Source: Ascarosepion bandense
Taxonomy: Eukaryota > Mollusca > Cephalopoda > Sepiida > Sepiidae
Length of the DNA stretch: 64,000 nt
Direction of reading: 5' to 3'
NCBI GenBank assembly: GCA_037127315.1
Contig: JBBBDQ010001935.1
Location: 2,657,501-2,721,500 of the forward strand
Positions 19,514 to 30,639 of this stretch are shown here, piece after piece (position 1 is the first letter of the stretch; each line of letters opens with the position of its first letter). Made by a program: the position numbers and the translations under genes. A model generated the notes under the pieces. The model made no database searches. It was not told where the DNA came from and saw only the letters and a program-made list of their open reading frames with translations.

Positions 19514-21350
19514 GAAAAGAAAGATAAAATGTAAGAAAGCAAAAAGAAAGAAAGATGAAAAGAAAGATGAAAAGTAAGAAAGCTAAAAGAAAGAAAGAAA
19601 GATGAAAAGAAAGATAAAAAGTAAGAAAGCAAAAAGAAAGAAAGAATGATGAAAAGAAAGATAAAAAGTAAGAAAGCAAAAAGAAAGAAAGAAAGAAAGA
19701 TGAAAAGAAAGAAAGCTAAAAGAAAGAAAGAAAGATGAAAAGAAAGATAAAAAGTAAGAAAGCAAAAAGAAAGATGAAAAGAAAGATAAAAAGTAAGAAA
19801 GCAAAAAGAAAGAAAGAAAGAAAGATGAAAAGAATGATAAAAAGTAAGAAAGCAAAAAGAAAGAAAGAATGATGAAAAGAAAGATAAAAAGTAAGAAAGC
19901 AAAAAGAAAGAAAGAAATAAAGATGAAAAGAAAGATAAAAAGTAAGAAAGCAAAAAGAAATAAAGAAAGAAAGAAAGAAAGATGAAAAGAAAGATAAAAA
20001 GTAAGAAAGCAAAAAGAAAGAAAGAATGATGAAAAGAAAGATAAAAAGTAAGAAAGCAAAAAGAAAGAAAGAAAGAAAGATGAAAAGAAAGAAAGCTAAA
20101 AGAAAGAAAGAAAGAAAGATGAAAAGAAAGATAAAAAGTAAGAAAGCAAAAAGAAAGAAAGAAAGATGAAAAGAAAGATAAAAAGTAAGAAAGCAAAAAG
20201 AAAGAAAGAAAGATGAAAAGAAAGAATGCTAAAAGAAAGAAAGAAAGATGAAAAGAAAGATAAAAAGTAAGAAAGCAAAAAGAAAGAAAGAATGATGAAA
20301 AGAAAGATAAAAGTAAGAAAGCAAAAAGAAAGAAAGAAAGATGAAAAGATAGAAAGCTAAAAGAAAGAAAGAAAGAAAGATGAAATGAAAGATAAAAAGT
20401 AAGAAAGCAAAAGAAAGAAAGATGAAAAGAAAGATAAAAAGTAAGAAAGCAAAAAGAAAGAAAGAAAGATGAAAAGAAAGATAAAAAGTAAGAAAGCAAA
20501 AAGAAAGAAAGAAAGAAAGATGAAAAGAAAGATAAAAGTAAGAAAGCAAAAAGAAAGAAAGATGAAAAGAAAAAGAAAAAGTAAGAAAGCAAAAAGAAAG
20601 AAAGATGAAAAGAAAGATAAAAAGTAAGAAAGCAAAAAGAAAGAAAGAAAGAAAGATGAAAAGAAAGAAAGCTAAAAGAAAGAAAGAAAGAAAGATGAAA
20701 AGAAAGATAAAAAGTAAGAAAGCAAAAAGAAAGAAAGAAAGATGAAAAGAAAGATAAAAAGTAAGAAAGCAAAAAGAAAGAAAGAAAGATGAAAAGAAAG
20801 AAAGCTAAAAGAAAGAAAGAAAGAAAGAAAGAAAGATGAAAAGAAAGATAAAAGTAAGAAAGCAAAAAGAAAGAAAGAATGATGAAAAGAAAGATAAAAG
20901 TAAGAAAGCAAAAAGAAAGAAAGAAAGATGAAAAGAAAGAAAGCTAAAAGAAAGAAAGAAAGAAAGAAAGATGAAAAGAAAGATAAAATGTAAGAAAGCA
21001 AAAAGAAAGAAAGATGAAAAGAAAGATGAAAAGTAAGAAAGCAAAAGAAAGAAAGAAAAAAAGATGAAAAGAAAGATAAAAAGTAAGAAAGCAAAAAGAA
21101 AGAAAGAATGATGAAAAGAAAGATAAAAAGTAAGAAAGCAAAAAGAAAGAAAGAAAGAAAGATGAAAAGAAAGAAAGCTAAAAGAAAGAAAGAAAGAAAG
21201 ATGAAAAGAAAGATAAAAAGTAAGAAAGCAAAAAGAAAGAAAGATGAAAAGAAAGATAAAAAGTAAGAAAGCAAAAAGAAAGAAAGAAAGAAAGAAGAAA
21301 AGAAAGAAAGATGAAAAGAAAGAAAGAAAGATGAAAAGAAAGATAAGAAG
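17755..21350. repeat. 3.6-kb purine-rich satellite built from GAAA/GATAAAA/GCAAAA words
   Basis: The plus strand is almost wholly A and G, arranged as GAAAGATGAAAAGAAAGATA, then AAAAGTAAGAAAGCAAAA, then a variable number of GAAA units, repeated about seventy times at roughly 40-60 bp. Variants (AATGATG, GCTAAAAG) recur in blocks, indicating higher-order repetition. The minus strand gives Phe/Ser/Leu-rich open frames up to 646 codons; these are composition artefacts, not genes. Confidence 0.95.
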
Positions 21351-21680
21351 AGAAAAGTAAAAAAAGATAAAATATAAAAGAATAAAAAATAATGTTTAAA
21401 AAGACAAGAAAAAATGAAAAAAAATGGAGGAAAATAGAGAATCTACAAAAATTAAAAAGCGAGAATAAAAAATTATGTAACAAAGAGAAAAAAGAGAGAC
21501 AAATAGAAAAGAGGGGGAATATATGATTAAACAGAAAAGAAGAGTAAAAGAGTGTGAAAAAAGAGATATAAAAGACGAGAAAAATAGAGAATAATGAAAC
21601 GAAAAAGAGAGTAAATAAACAATTTAAAGAGAAGGGAAGACAAGTAGAAAAAGGAGAATATATATTAAATAAAAAGGAGA
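21351..21680. other. Purine-rich decay zone at the edge of the satellite
   Basis: AAAGATAAAATATAAAAG-like and GAGAAAAAGAGAG sequence without clear periodicity, bridging the satellite and the SINE. Confidence 0.6.
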
Positions 21681-21890
21681 TGCGGTGCAGTGGATATCGG
21701 CTCACAATGAGAAATCGGAGAGCCGAGTTCAATTCCAGTTGAATTCGTTGCATTCACTTACGCGCAAATAACCTTAGGATAGGTTTTAATCCATCTGTTC
21801 CCTCCAGCTATGGGTTAAATAACAGGACAAATTGTGTTCTATAGCTTGGCTGGTAAAAAAAAACATGATCGCCCAATCGTGTATCACGTA

Positions 21891-24490
21891 GGTACCTCCA
21901 ATTTTACCTTGGGAAAATCAGCATAGTCTGAAGTAAAAGGCCTCAAACTAAATAAAAACAAAGTTTTCTCGGCAAAATGTTTATGCTATCATAAAGAGGA
22001 TAGATCAAAGTATGTTTTAATTATTTTTACAAATTTTTAAAATTGTTCTAACAGGTTTTTTAGTGGTAGAAAATCTTTTTTTTTCTCTCGTCAGTAAAAG
22101 GGGTAAATTGACGTTAGAGTTTATTACGTCAACAGCGTAATATTACGCGAAGGCATTTTTTGACTGTGAAAGACACATTAATTTGGAAATTCTTGCAAAA
22201 CTCAAATAATCGTCTGATTTTGATGAAAATTTCAGGACTTATTCACAAATGACTGAAATGATTTTTGAAATAATTATTTAAAAAAAATATTGGTAAAAAA
22301 ATTTTTTTTAATTTGTTACCCCCCCCCCCCCCCCCGCCCAATATTTAATTTCCAGAAATGTCAAAAAATGCAACTCGGTCACAAAATATAGATAGTTTTC
22401 ATTAAATTCAGCAGTCATTAAGGAAAGCTAATCAACTGTCTTTTTTTCTTCAAAACAAGCTACCTTTTAGAAAATCAGCTCTGAATTAGGGAAACAAAAA
22501 TGCAATAAAACTATGCCAATTTTTATTTGGGTAAACTTTTAATTACTTTTATAAACATAAATTAAAATTGTGTCATCGTCTGAATAAAAAAAAATTCCGT
22601 TAGTAATGAATTTTTTCGAGAATTGTTTTTATTTTTCATATTTTTTATTAAGTAATTTAAAAAGTTTCATAAGTCTTTTACAATTTTCTCCTAATAGGTA
22701 TCTCAGATGTTTTTTAATTAATGTGTGGCAAATATATTTATTAATCGAAAAATTTAAAAGGTTACTCTAAAAGAGAAGTTTTTTGTTTTTTTTTGTAATT
22801 TAATTAAAACTGTTTATTTTTGCATGTTAATTTCCCGTTTTTGGTAAGTACGGGTGCTTATAAACGATATAAATCTGTAAAAGGTCACGCGACTCAAGAG
22901 TTGTCCGCCCTTACATAAAATTTTCCCGTATATAAACCCTGAAGGTCCTTACTGCTATTCTTTTCATGCGTGTCTCTGAATCGCTGAAGAAAGAAGTCAT
23001 TTCTAGTCAGAATTTAAATATTTAAAGTAACTTTTATATTTTTAACTTATTAGTTTAATCATTTTTAATATTAATTGTGAATCTATCTACCTGACAGAAT
23101 TTAGAAAAAACATCAAAACTTCTTTTTTATTTGCTTTGCTTTTTTGGGCTGTTCATTCCAATGGCATGTGGTAATGATTCATAAAAGAAATTATTAGGGA
23201 TAAAAATGTTTACTTTCAATGTGTGTTTGCAAAATGTGATTAAGAAATAAATATGTACTGCAATGTTATGGTGCATAGGCTAAGATTAAAACAATTTGGA
23301 AAAGGTTTCATTTTTTTTATTTTCAATTGAATGAAAAATACATTTTTTCTATTTTATTTCATAGCCTAATCCTACTATTGAATTTATGCATTTTTATTGA
23401 TTAACTCCTACTTTCATGTTCTTTTTTAAATTGTAAATGATTGTACAAAACACATGTTATAAAATTATTTTACCCTTAGTTATCAAATTAAGGGAGATAC
23501 CTACATACCTGTACCTGGAAAAGCAGCTAAATAGTGAGGAGGATTGGAGTGCCAGTTAAGAAAACACCATGGCCCTTTTCAGGGCCACAAAATATTCCCG
23601 AAATTCCTTTCTCTTCAAGATATTGCATAAATACAGTATGACGTATAGATACTTATTTATAACATCTACAGTTATGCAAAAATTAAATTAGATATTTTTA
23701 CCTCGTTATCTTACTAATTAATATGAATAAGGCATAATAAAAATATTAATAATTAGCATAATATTTCATAACTTTACTGGGTTATTTTAATTTCATTCTT
23801 TGTTATTAAATTGTAAAATTATTCTAAAAGTAATTTCAATTTTTATTTATTTAGCAATCATATTCAATCATCCAGCTATAATGCTAAACGAACAGTGTAT
23901 AAAATATTATGTAATTGATGAAAATATTATGTTATGGTTAGCTATGCAGTTAAAAAACAGAAACCGGTTTTTTAGATACATAAAAATTTGGCACTTCCGG
24001 ACGCCATACTTGGGGTGTTGACAGACAGTAGCTAACATATTCAATCAATCACAGCTCGGATTACGTTGATGACAGGACTACTGTATTTAAGATGAGTTTC
24101 TGTCTTAAATTTCATAAAGTAAGGAATTACTATTGTGTGAAATCAGATTAAGGTAAGTTTCAATTTAAACAATTGACTTTAAAAAAGTGTCTTTGATGTA
24201 TATATTTTTTTCAAGATTTTTTAAACAGAAAGTTGGCTACTCTTGACGTAACCTGTCAATAAATAAAAAAATGGCGGAAAATTTAAAGTTTGTTTTTTTT
24301 TCGAAAAATTTCGGATTCCAATCGATATAATTTCAGTTTAAAATACACCAGTGTATTTTGATTATTGGAATTACTAACTTTAATCCCTTGGCTTTCAAAT
24401 AGACCTAATTTTAAAGCTTGAAGATAGATTAATTATTTTTAAATTTTAAATTTAAATTTAGGTATCTAAAAATTGATTGGAGGTACCTAG
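21891..24490. mobile_element. 2.6-kb AT-rich TIR element (GGTACC family) inserted in the SINE
   Basis: The ends are inverted copies: GGTACCTCCAAT at 21891 and ATTGGAGGTACC at 24476-24487. The 8-bp sequence ATCACGTA lies at 21883-21890 and again at 24491-24498; in the SINE consensus it occurs once, so it is a target-site duplication. Three extra bases (TAG) lie between the right TIR and the duplication, so the outermost end is slightly uncertain. Inside there is no transposase frame, only AT-rich DNA with a C16 run at 22319. An 8-bp duplication fits hAT-like and some other cut-and-paste superfamilies; I cannot assign one. Related copies lie at 9779-10787 and 25441-25650. Confidence 0.75.
22928..22975 (+). 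promoter_or_regulatory. TATA-like promoter candidate inside the TIR element
   Basis: GTATATAAACCC at 22928-22939 is followed about 25-30 bp on by a T/C-rich start-like stretch. The local sequence is more GC-rich than its surroundings. No downstream reading frame supports it. Confidence 0.2.
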
Positions 24491-24516
24491 ATCACGTATA
24501 GCACTTAACTGACTGA

Positions 24517-25109
24517 AAGAGGAGAAGAAAAGAATTAAAAGATGTAGAGTTTAAAGAGAGATGTAAAAAAATAAAGTACATTTATTTTTCTTATTTTTTT
24601 CTTTTTTTATCAAATATTTTAACCATTATAATGTTACTTTTAAAAGGAGGAGTAAAAGAACATTTTTTATTACTCTGCTGACCTCTGGTATTCGAATTTT
24701 AGCTGAAACTTGTGAATGATGACTGATTATTTTTGGGATTGACATTTTATTGCTCTTTTCTGACTGACCGATTCACTAAAAGTAGCGAACTTTATTTTTT
24801 GCTAAAATTGTTGACCAAATCTTTAACTCGGCTACAAATCACTGACTGCCTATGTATCTACATATCAAGTCGGGGGCATTATTTTTATTTAATTTCTTCC
24901 TTTAGATATGAATTTAAAATATGATTATTAAATTACATTTTTTTTCTAACAACATGTCTGTTTTTATCAATATGGTTGCTTTATTTTGTTTTTCTTCCAA
25001 AGTGGTCTCTGTATTTGTCCTTAAAAAGCAAAATGTAAAATAAAATGTAGAGGGAAAAGTGCTGAAGATCAAATATTATCAAAATCAGAGACTCATTAGT
25101 TTCATAAAT
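24517..25109. other. No recognisable gene
   Basis: AT-rich. The block ATTTATTTTTCTTATTTTTT...AAATATTTTAACC at 24579-24640 recurs at 25657-25706, suggesting another small repeat. A 63-codon frame at 24733-24924 has no motif. Confidence 0.4.
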
Positions 25110-25345
25110 ATTTGAAGCTTATAAAAGTGTGTGTGGGGTGTAACCGAGGGGCCAGCCACGACCTCCGATATATTACCAAGGCCTGTTCTATGATTAAAGT
25201 TTACTTGCTAACGTCACACTTAGTAGAGTTCTGTTTTATTTACTACACGACGTCCGTTAGCGTTGACGTATTTTCAGAACCAAAAATGTTTGAAGGTTAT
25301 AAAAGTGTGTGTGTGTGTGTGTGTGGGTGTAACCGAGGGGCAAGC
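25110..25345. repeat. Direct duplication of a TATAAAAGTGTGTG...GTGTAACCGAGGGG module
   Basis: TTTGAAGCTTATAAAAGTG with GTGTAACCGAGGGGC occurs at 25111-25152 and, with a longer TG run, at 25290-25342. The two modules are about 180 bp apart and differ mainly in the TG length. Confidence 0.7.
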
Positions 25346-25440
25346 TTAAATTTTTGGGGGTTGGGGCTGGCCCCTTCTAGTCCCCGCGTAGAATCGCCAC
25401 TGGTGGTAGCACCCCTTAAGGTCATAGCTATTGGCAAATA

Positions 25441-25650
25441 GTTAATGAAAATCAAAACAAGATTTTTTATCGAAATTTAGAATGTGTTAGAAAGGATTAA
25501 AAAATTAAAACAAAATAATTAAAAATAGTTTGATCTCTGCTCTTAATAATAACATAAACAATTTGATGGAAAAAGTTTATTTTTATTGAGTTTGGGGTAT
25601 TTTTTCTTCATACTGTGCTGTTTTTTCAGCGATTTAGTGGAGGTAAATAG
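25441..25650 (-). mobile_element. Fragment of the GGTACC-family element, minus orientation
   Basis: The complement starts TTTACCTCCACTAAATCG and continues AACAGCACAGTATGAAGAAA, then TTGTTTATGTTATTATTAA. It aligns to the first 200 bp of the 9779 copy and more weakly to the 21891 copy. Truncated on its inner side. Confidence 0.6.
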
Positions 25651-25708
25651 TAAGTTCATTTATTTTTCTTAGTTTTTAGTTTTTTTTTATTAAATATTTT
25701 AACCGTTA

Positions 25709-25917
25709 TGGCAGGATAGATTCAGACGGGAAAAACTTCCGGGCTCTGCACAGAGAGCCGACTTTCATAGCAGCGGATTTAGCAATGGATTCGATATAGT
25801 CATTCCACTTGAGGTCCGCTGAGGCGTAATGTTTTACTCTCTGGGAGGCAAGCCTGTTCCATGCTAATGGGAGGTAGGAGCGATTGTCTATGATGGTTAA
25901 TTGATAGCAGCTTCGTT
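25709..25917 (-). pseudogene. Internal LINE-A polymerase fragment nearly identical to 28740-28948
   Basis: 209 bp matching the minus-strand LINE-A copy at 28740-28948 with a single difference (25909). It encodes part of the post-RT region (SADLKWNDYIESIAK read on the minus strand). It has neither 5' nor 3' LINE end, and stops abruptly where the TATC array begins. Such a fragment is not expected from normal target-primed insertion. Confidence 0.9.
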
Positions 25918-25932
25918 ATCTCAGTTTATTCA

Positions 25933-25997
<65 letters not shown>

Positions 25998-26008
25998 CAG
26001 TCTGTTCA

Positions 26009-26045
<37 letters not shown>

Positions 26046-26056
26046 CAGTTTATTCA

Positions 26057-26108
<52 letters not shown>

Positions 26109-26122
26109 CCAGTCTGTGTTCA

Positions 26123-26187
<65 letters not shown>

Positions 26188-26198
26188 CAGTTTATTCA

Positions 26199-26269
<71 letters not shown>

Positions 26270-26278
26270 TTCAGTCTG

Positions 26279-26325
<47 letters not shown>

Positions 26326-26336
26326 CAGTTTATTCA

Positions 26337-26385
<49 letters not shown>

Positions 26386-26396
26386 CAGTCTGTTCA

Positions 26397-26457
<61 letters not shown>

Positions 26458-26474
26458 GTTTCAGTTTGCTCATG

Positions 26475-26511
<37 letters not shown>

Positions 26512-26521
26512 GTAAGTCTGT
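25918..26521. repeat. (TATC)n array with TCAGTCTGTTCATA-type spacers
   Basis: Blocks of TATC alternate with spacers such as TCAGTTTATTCATA and CAGTCTGTTCATA. Read on the minus strand these are GATA blocks with TGAACAGACTGA, so this is the opposite orientation of the 15588-16507 array. Ile/Tyr/Leu/Ser-rich open frames here are artefacts. Confidence 0.95.
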
Positions 26522-26905
26522 TCATGCCTACTAATCTATATATATTCATGAGAAATGTCTAATGAATGGAACGAATTCTCTATACAGTTTTATTTCCAGG
26601 TTATTTTTCGGAGACCTATTTTTTTTTAAACATTGTGATTGTCATCTACCGGAGAACGCTTTCAAGAACCATCATTAAGATAAAGTACTCCCAAGCAGAA
26701 TTTCTTCCCAACGTGAGCTTGTGGATTCTTCAAAAGCGTGACTGAACCTTGCTGTGACGCTCTCCCAGCACATACCGGACATTATTAACTTACTGCTCAA
26801 ACATTGTTCTTTCACTATCGAAACAAAATGTACAATCGTAGCTTGTAGTTTGTACATGTTCTAAAGTATAATTTATAATAAATAAATATTTATCATTTAT
26901 AATAT
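26522..26905. other. No recognisable feature
   Basis: Looks single-copy within the window. A 60-codon minus-strand frame (26675-26857, including SGMCWESVTARFSHAFEEST) has no identifiable domain. Confidence 0.4.
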
Positions 26906-27073
26906 GCTTGCAGTAGCCCGGCGTTGCTCGGGTATAATGAAAACTTTTATATATATATTTTAGAAAGGATCAGGTTCAAGAAATTTTAAAATGTATGCTA
27001 AAACTCTACTTAGAGGCAAACCTATTGGTCATCTTGTTTATAAAAATTATTGTTAAATGTGAAATATCATTGA
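26906..27073 (-). mobile_element. Helitron-like 3' end, truncated
   Basis: The plus strand reads TAGCCCGGCGTTGCTCGGGT at 26914, followed by ATAATGAAAACTTTTATATA. This is the complement of a Helitron 3' terminus and matches the start of the copy at 27074. The expected CTAG is CTTG here. Its 5' part is missing. Confidence 0.55.
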
Positions 27074-27392
27074 CTAGCATTATAGCCCGGCGTTGCTCGG
27101 ATGTAATGAAAACTTTTATATATATATATTATCGATTTTTTGCACTATTGTAAGAACTGCAACCTTGAAATTTCTGAATATTGTTTCTTATGTCTTTGTC
27201 TATGAGTGTATCAAATTTGATTAAAATTGGACCACTCCTTCTATAACCAGATTTTTTCGATTATCGATTTTCAATATTTATCGGGGGGTACCGCGACACA
27301 AAACCTAACTAAGAACACTCGCAGACGCTTGTAGTACAACTGTGTATATTTTCAAGAAAATCGGTTCAGCCGTTTCGGAGTATATAGGTAAC

Positions 27393-27453
<61 letters not shown>

Positions 27454-27499
27454 AAGTTCCATTTACAAATAAGTTTATATATATATATATATATATAGA
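27074..27499 (-). mobile_element. Non-autonomous Helitron, minus orientation
   Basis: Read on the minus strand it begins TCTATATATATA (27499 downwards). It then contains TTTGTCTGTGTG... (from the AC run), GTCCGTTACC and ACTCCGAAACGGCTGAACCG, and ends GAGCAACGCCGGGCTATAAT followed by CTAG at 27077-27074. The TC start, GC-rich 3' hairpin and CTAG end between A and T are the hallmarks of Helitrons, which move by rolling-circle replication. No helicase or Rep coding region. Confidence 0.75.
27396..27449. repeat. (AC)n inside the Helitron
   Basis: About 27 AC units, part of the element's own repeat-bearing 5' region. A (TA)n follows at 27479-27497 and another at 27530-27569 just outside. Confidence 0.9.
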
Positions 27500-27525
27500 T
27501 ATAATTTATGACAAATATATGTATA

Positions 27526-27569
<44 letters not shown>

Positions 27570-27572
<3 letters not shown>

Positions 27573-27845
27573 GGTGAAGAGAACGAACAGTTTTAGAATT
27601 TCGAGTTCTTCGGCATTTCTTTTTTCAAAAAAATGCTTAATACAACAATATACAATATCGTAGAACATGACATAATTATAATTTTATTTGTTTTTTATCT
27701 AATATTAATATAGTTTACATTGCGACATTGAAATTTCTATGTTCCAAGAAGTCACCTCGTCAAAAAAAAAAAAAAATAATAAAATAAAATAAAAACTAAA
27801 TCATAAAGCAATCTCTGTAAAACTATTTTCACACCTTTATCTCCC

Positions 27846-27849
<4 letters not shown>
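27570..27849. other. No recognisable feature
   Basis: AT-rich with A13 at 27764. Nothing codes. Confidence 0.4.

Positions 27850-27905
<56 letters not shown>
27850..27905. repeat. (TA)n microsatellite
   Basis: About 28 TA units directly abutting a Tc1-like MITE end. Confidence 0.95.
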
Positions 27906-27907
<2 letters not shown>

Positions 27908-27985
27908 TACCAGCCATAATTATTAGGCGGCCACGGTGTTTTGAAATAATGATGTATTTCACACTGTTTTTTACGCGCTCACACC
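27903..27985 (+). mobile_element. Left end of the Tc1-like MITE family, truncated
   Basis: TACTACCAGCCATAATTATT, then AGGCGGCCACGGTGTTTTG and TTCACACTGTTTTTTA, parallels the first 75 bp of the element at 5027, with the same (TA)n on its left. Homology is lost near 27985. Confidence 0.65.
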
Positions 27986-28205
27986 CTGATTGAGCACTCT
28001 AGAAGCCTTTGAAAAAATATCGTTCATCGATAATGAATTAGAACACTCTCAGTTACTGGAGTATGGTCACATGGTATATCACATGCTAAAAGTCTGCCTT
28101 CTTCTACCAAAGCACAGAGGTAGAATCGTCGACTGATGTCAATTCGGTCGGTTTCATTCCTGGCTAAAAGCAATCGGATGACTAACTGATGAGCTATCTA
28201 CAGAT

Positions 28206-28209
<4 letters not shown>

Positions 28210-28245
<36 letters not shown>
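28210..28245. repeat. (TA)n at the LINE-A 3' end
   Basis: About 17 TA units at the position where other LINE-A copies carry their A tail. Confidence 0.9.
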
Positions 28246-28249
<4 letters not shown>

Positions 28250-29590
28250 CATTTCAACATAAGCAAGGCGTGTCACTGCCACTATTGCACAGGCGGTTAC
28301 ATAGGGGAAAGTGATGTGAAAGAATTGTAAGGAGTTACATAGGGGAAAGTGATGAGAAAGAGTGGTTAGATATAGTGAATGTCAGAAGAAGGGTGATGGA
28401 CGGGTAAGGATACCGAGGATGTGGGTTGGGTAGATAGGAAGAGTCTTTGAGAGAATGGGTGCGAGTTAGTTTGTTAGGAGGTGTCTACTGACCTTACTTT
28501 TAAACTCCTGGAGATTGCAGCTGTCTCATGCAAATTCTTACCTAGGGGGCACCCGTGATCTAAGTTCATCAGAGCAGAAGCCGTGAAAGCATTTATAGTA
28601 GAGGCACAGGGAAGCCACGTCACGCCGGTGAGAGAGTGACTGCAGCCGGTCTGCCAAGTCGGTATCGATCACATTACAGATTCTCCGTTGAATTTTGTCA
28701 AGAACCCCGAGAAGAATAGCAGGCGCACCTCAGCAGATGTGGCAGGATAGATTCAGACGGGAAAAACTTCCGGGCTCTGCACAGAGAGCCGACTTTCATA
28801 GCAGCGGATTTAGCAATGGATTCGATATAGTCATTCCACTTGAGGTCCGCTGAGGCGTAATGTTTTACTCTCTGGGAGGCAAGCCTGTTCCATGCTAATG
28901 GGAGGTAGGAGCGATTGTCTATGATGGTTAATTGATAGCGGCTTCGTTTTGGAAGCATTAAAATTTACGAGCCATTTTTTCTCCAGTCCATTACGGATTG
29001 GAGGTCCTTCTCAAGCTCGGCAGCGAGGTTCGCTTTGTCGCCCACACCAGATTTTTGATCGAGGCAGGAGTAAACTGTGGTGTCATCGGCGTACATGCCT
29101 ACTTGGTATCTTATGGCATCGAGGAGATCATTAATGTAGATCAGAAAGAGCGTAGGACCTAAGATAGAGCCTTGAGGGACACCCGCGTTCGTAAGGTAGT
29201 TTTGGGAGGCATGTTCGTTTAATACCACCTTCAATATGCAGTTAGAGAGGAATGACTGGATTAGGTCAAACAAATGTCCAGTTATACCATAGCTCCACAG
29301 TTTGCGTCAGAGGCCAGCATGCCAGACTCTGTCGAACGCTTTGGAGATATCCAAGGCAACGTTTCGAGCTTTGCCATTCTTGTCAAGAGCCTGGTATATA
29401 TACTCGGTGATGGTCGTTAGCATATCAGCAGTAGACCTGGTGAAGCGGAAACCATACTATTTGTCCGAGAGGAGCCTCTGGGCTGTGAGATGCTGAACCA
29501 CCTCGGCGTTGATAATGGCTTCGAACACTTTGCCAAAGATCGGAAGAAGGTTGATAGGGCGGTAATTTGCTGGGTTAAATATATATAAAA
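28246..29590 (-). pseudogene. LINE-A reverse transcriptase and 3' end, inactivated
   Basis: Minus strand, from 29590 downwards: NPANYRPINLLPIFGKVFEA, LLSDK, stop, YGFRFTRSTADML, ISKAFDRVWHAG, stop, SFLSNCILKVV, TNAGVPQGSILGPTLFLI, and GMYADDTTVYS with an intact aspartate pair. A post-RT region (SADLKWNDYIESIAK, then LDKIQRRI, RLQSLSHR) and the 3' UTR follow. These are RT domains 2-5 of a jockey/CR1-like LINE. Stops occur just after SDK, after WHAG, and near WRKNG. 5'-truncated at about 29590, where a PLE relic begins. The 3' UTR (28246-28560) includes a short direct repeat of GTTACATAGGGGAAAGTGAT. Confidence 0.85.
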
Positions 29591-29845
29591 CAGGTCATCT
29601 AAAAACAATAACTTAGCCCCTATGATTAAATGGAATTTCATTAAAAAATCCAACACACCCATCAACTTCAAAGATTGCTGTCGCTTATGCCTGGATGAAA
29701 AAAATCACTATTATAAAACACAAAAACTAATTGGATCTGGTGAATCTGAAGAGGTTAACTAATTTTTAAATGTCGCCACAGGAGCCGGTTTAAACTATGT
29801 TAAACGTTTAGCTCCTCATTCATTCCTCTGAAGACTACACACATC
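29591..29845 (+). pseudogene. PLE-3: C-terminal tail of GIY-YIG region
   Basis: The translation MIKWNFIKKSNTPINF, then CCRLCLDEK, matches the segment after the GIY-YIG domain in PLEs. The same pattern (TVKWKILTKPKACK, CLKVKIQII) occurs in PLE-4. A cysteine-rich CxxC is visible. The frame stops at VN followed by TAA. CTGAAGACTAC at 29828 may be the terminal motif. Confidence 0.55.
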
Positions 29846-29969
29846 ACACTATTCTACGGAATATATATTGTTTAATTGTAAACCATTGTTATATATGTTG
29901 AGGTTTTTTTAATATATATACAGGTTTTTATATGTCTATGGTATTGCTTATATATTTGTTTTTGCTGGT

Positions 29970-30130
29970 GTTTGAGTGTATATATATATATGTGTGTGTG
30001 TGTTCGTATATGAGTATATGTATATATGTATCTGTGTACATGTGCATATATGTGTATACATATATATGCGTATGCGGGTATGTGTGTACGCATTTATGTG
30101 TGTGTGTATGAGTTGTATGTGTACATATAT
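29970..30130. repeat. Mixed (TA)/(TG) low-complexity tract
   Basis: Alternating TATATATG and TGTGTG words; overlapping frames on both strands are artefacts. Confidence 0.8.
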
Positions 30131-30572
30131 ATGTTTTTTTTACAGTACTGAAGTTATATGGTATTATAACTGTACCGTTCACCGAAAAATTTACCTACAT
30201 TATGGTATTATTATTATTATATTGTTAACTAAATAATTAGTATAATCTTGATTATATAGTGGTGTGGGTGGTAATTGTGATTAAAACGGATTGATTAACT
30301 AGTATATCTTAATTGTTTATTTTTCTGAGGTTTTTCAAAATTCCAATTTCTTATCCTTTCACTAGTAATATGTAAATTTATTTTTAAATTTAATAATTAA
30401 GTTTAAACAACTAAATTTAAATAGAATAATTAGGCTTACTTTTAAATTAAAATTTTTTAAAAACTTTTTAAAATTTTATATTGTATTATATTTGTTTTGT
30501 TGATTGTATAATTAGTATAATTTTGATTATATAGTGGTGTGATGATTTTGTGATCCCAACAGATTAACTAAC
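30131..30572. other. No recognisable gene; internal duplicate
   Basis: The words AATTAGTATAATCTTGATTA and TATAGTGGTGTG at 30234-30266 recur at 30508-30540, about 275 bp apart, indicating an AT-rich direct repeat. No coding signal. Confidence 0.5.

Positions 30573-30619
<47 letters not shown>
30573..30619. repeat. (TA)n microsatellite
   Basis: About 23 TA units. Confidence 0.95.
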
Positions 30620-30622
<3 letters not shown>

Positions 30623-30639
30623 TTGTATTAATAAATAGC

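Larger units (their letters stand above)
21681..24516 (+). mobile_element. tRNA-derived SINE split by a 2.6-kb insertion
   Basis: The SINE occupies 21681-21890 and resumes at 24491-24516. The head has an A-box-like GCGGTGCAGTGG and a B-box-like GAGTTCAATTCC. The body has GGGTTAAATAACAGGACAAAT and the 3' part GATCGCCCAATCGTGTATCACGTA, continued after the insertion by TAGCACTTAACTGACTGA. A stretch of the body containing the CCGCAG hairpin is replaced by an A9 run. SINEs of this type are transcribed by RNA polymerase III and moved by LINE machinery. Confidence 0.8.

Noticed and set aside
17732..21753. Very long minus-strand open frames (up to 646 codons) rich in Phe, Ser and Leu
   Set aside because: They follow the period of the GAAA-derived satellite, occur in overlapping sets, and end with the array. 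No signal for a real protein.
25901..26562. 204- and 148-codon Tyr/Ile/Leu/Ser frames
   Set aside because: Direct translation of (TATC)n.
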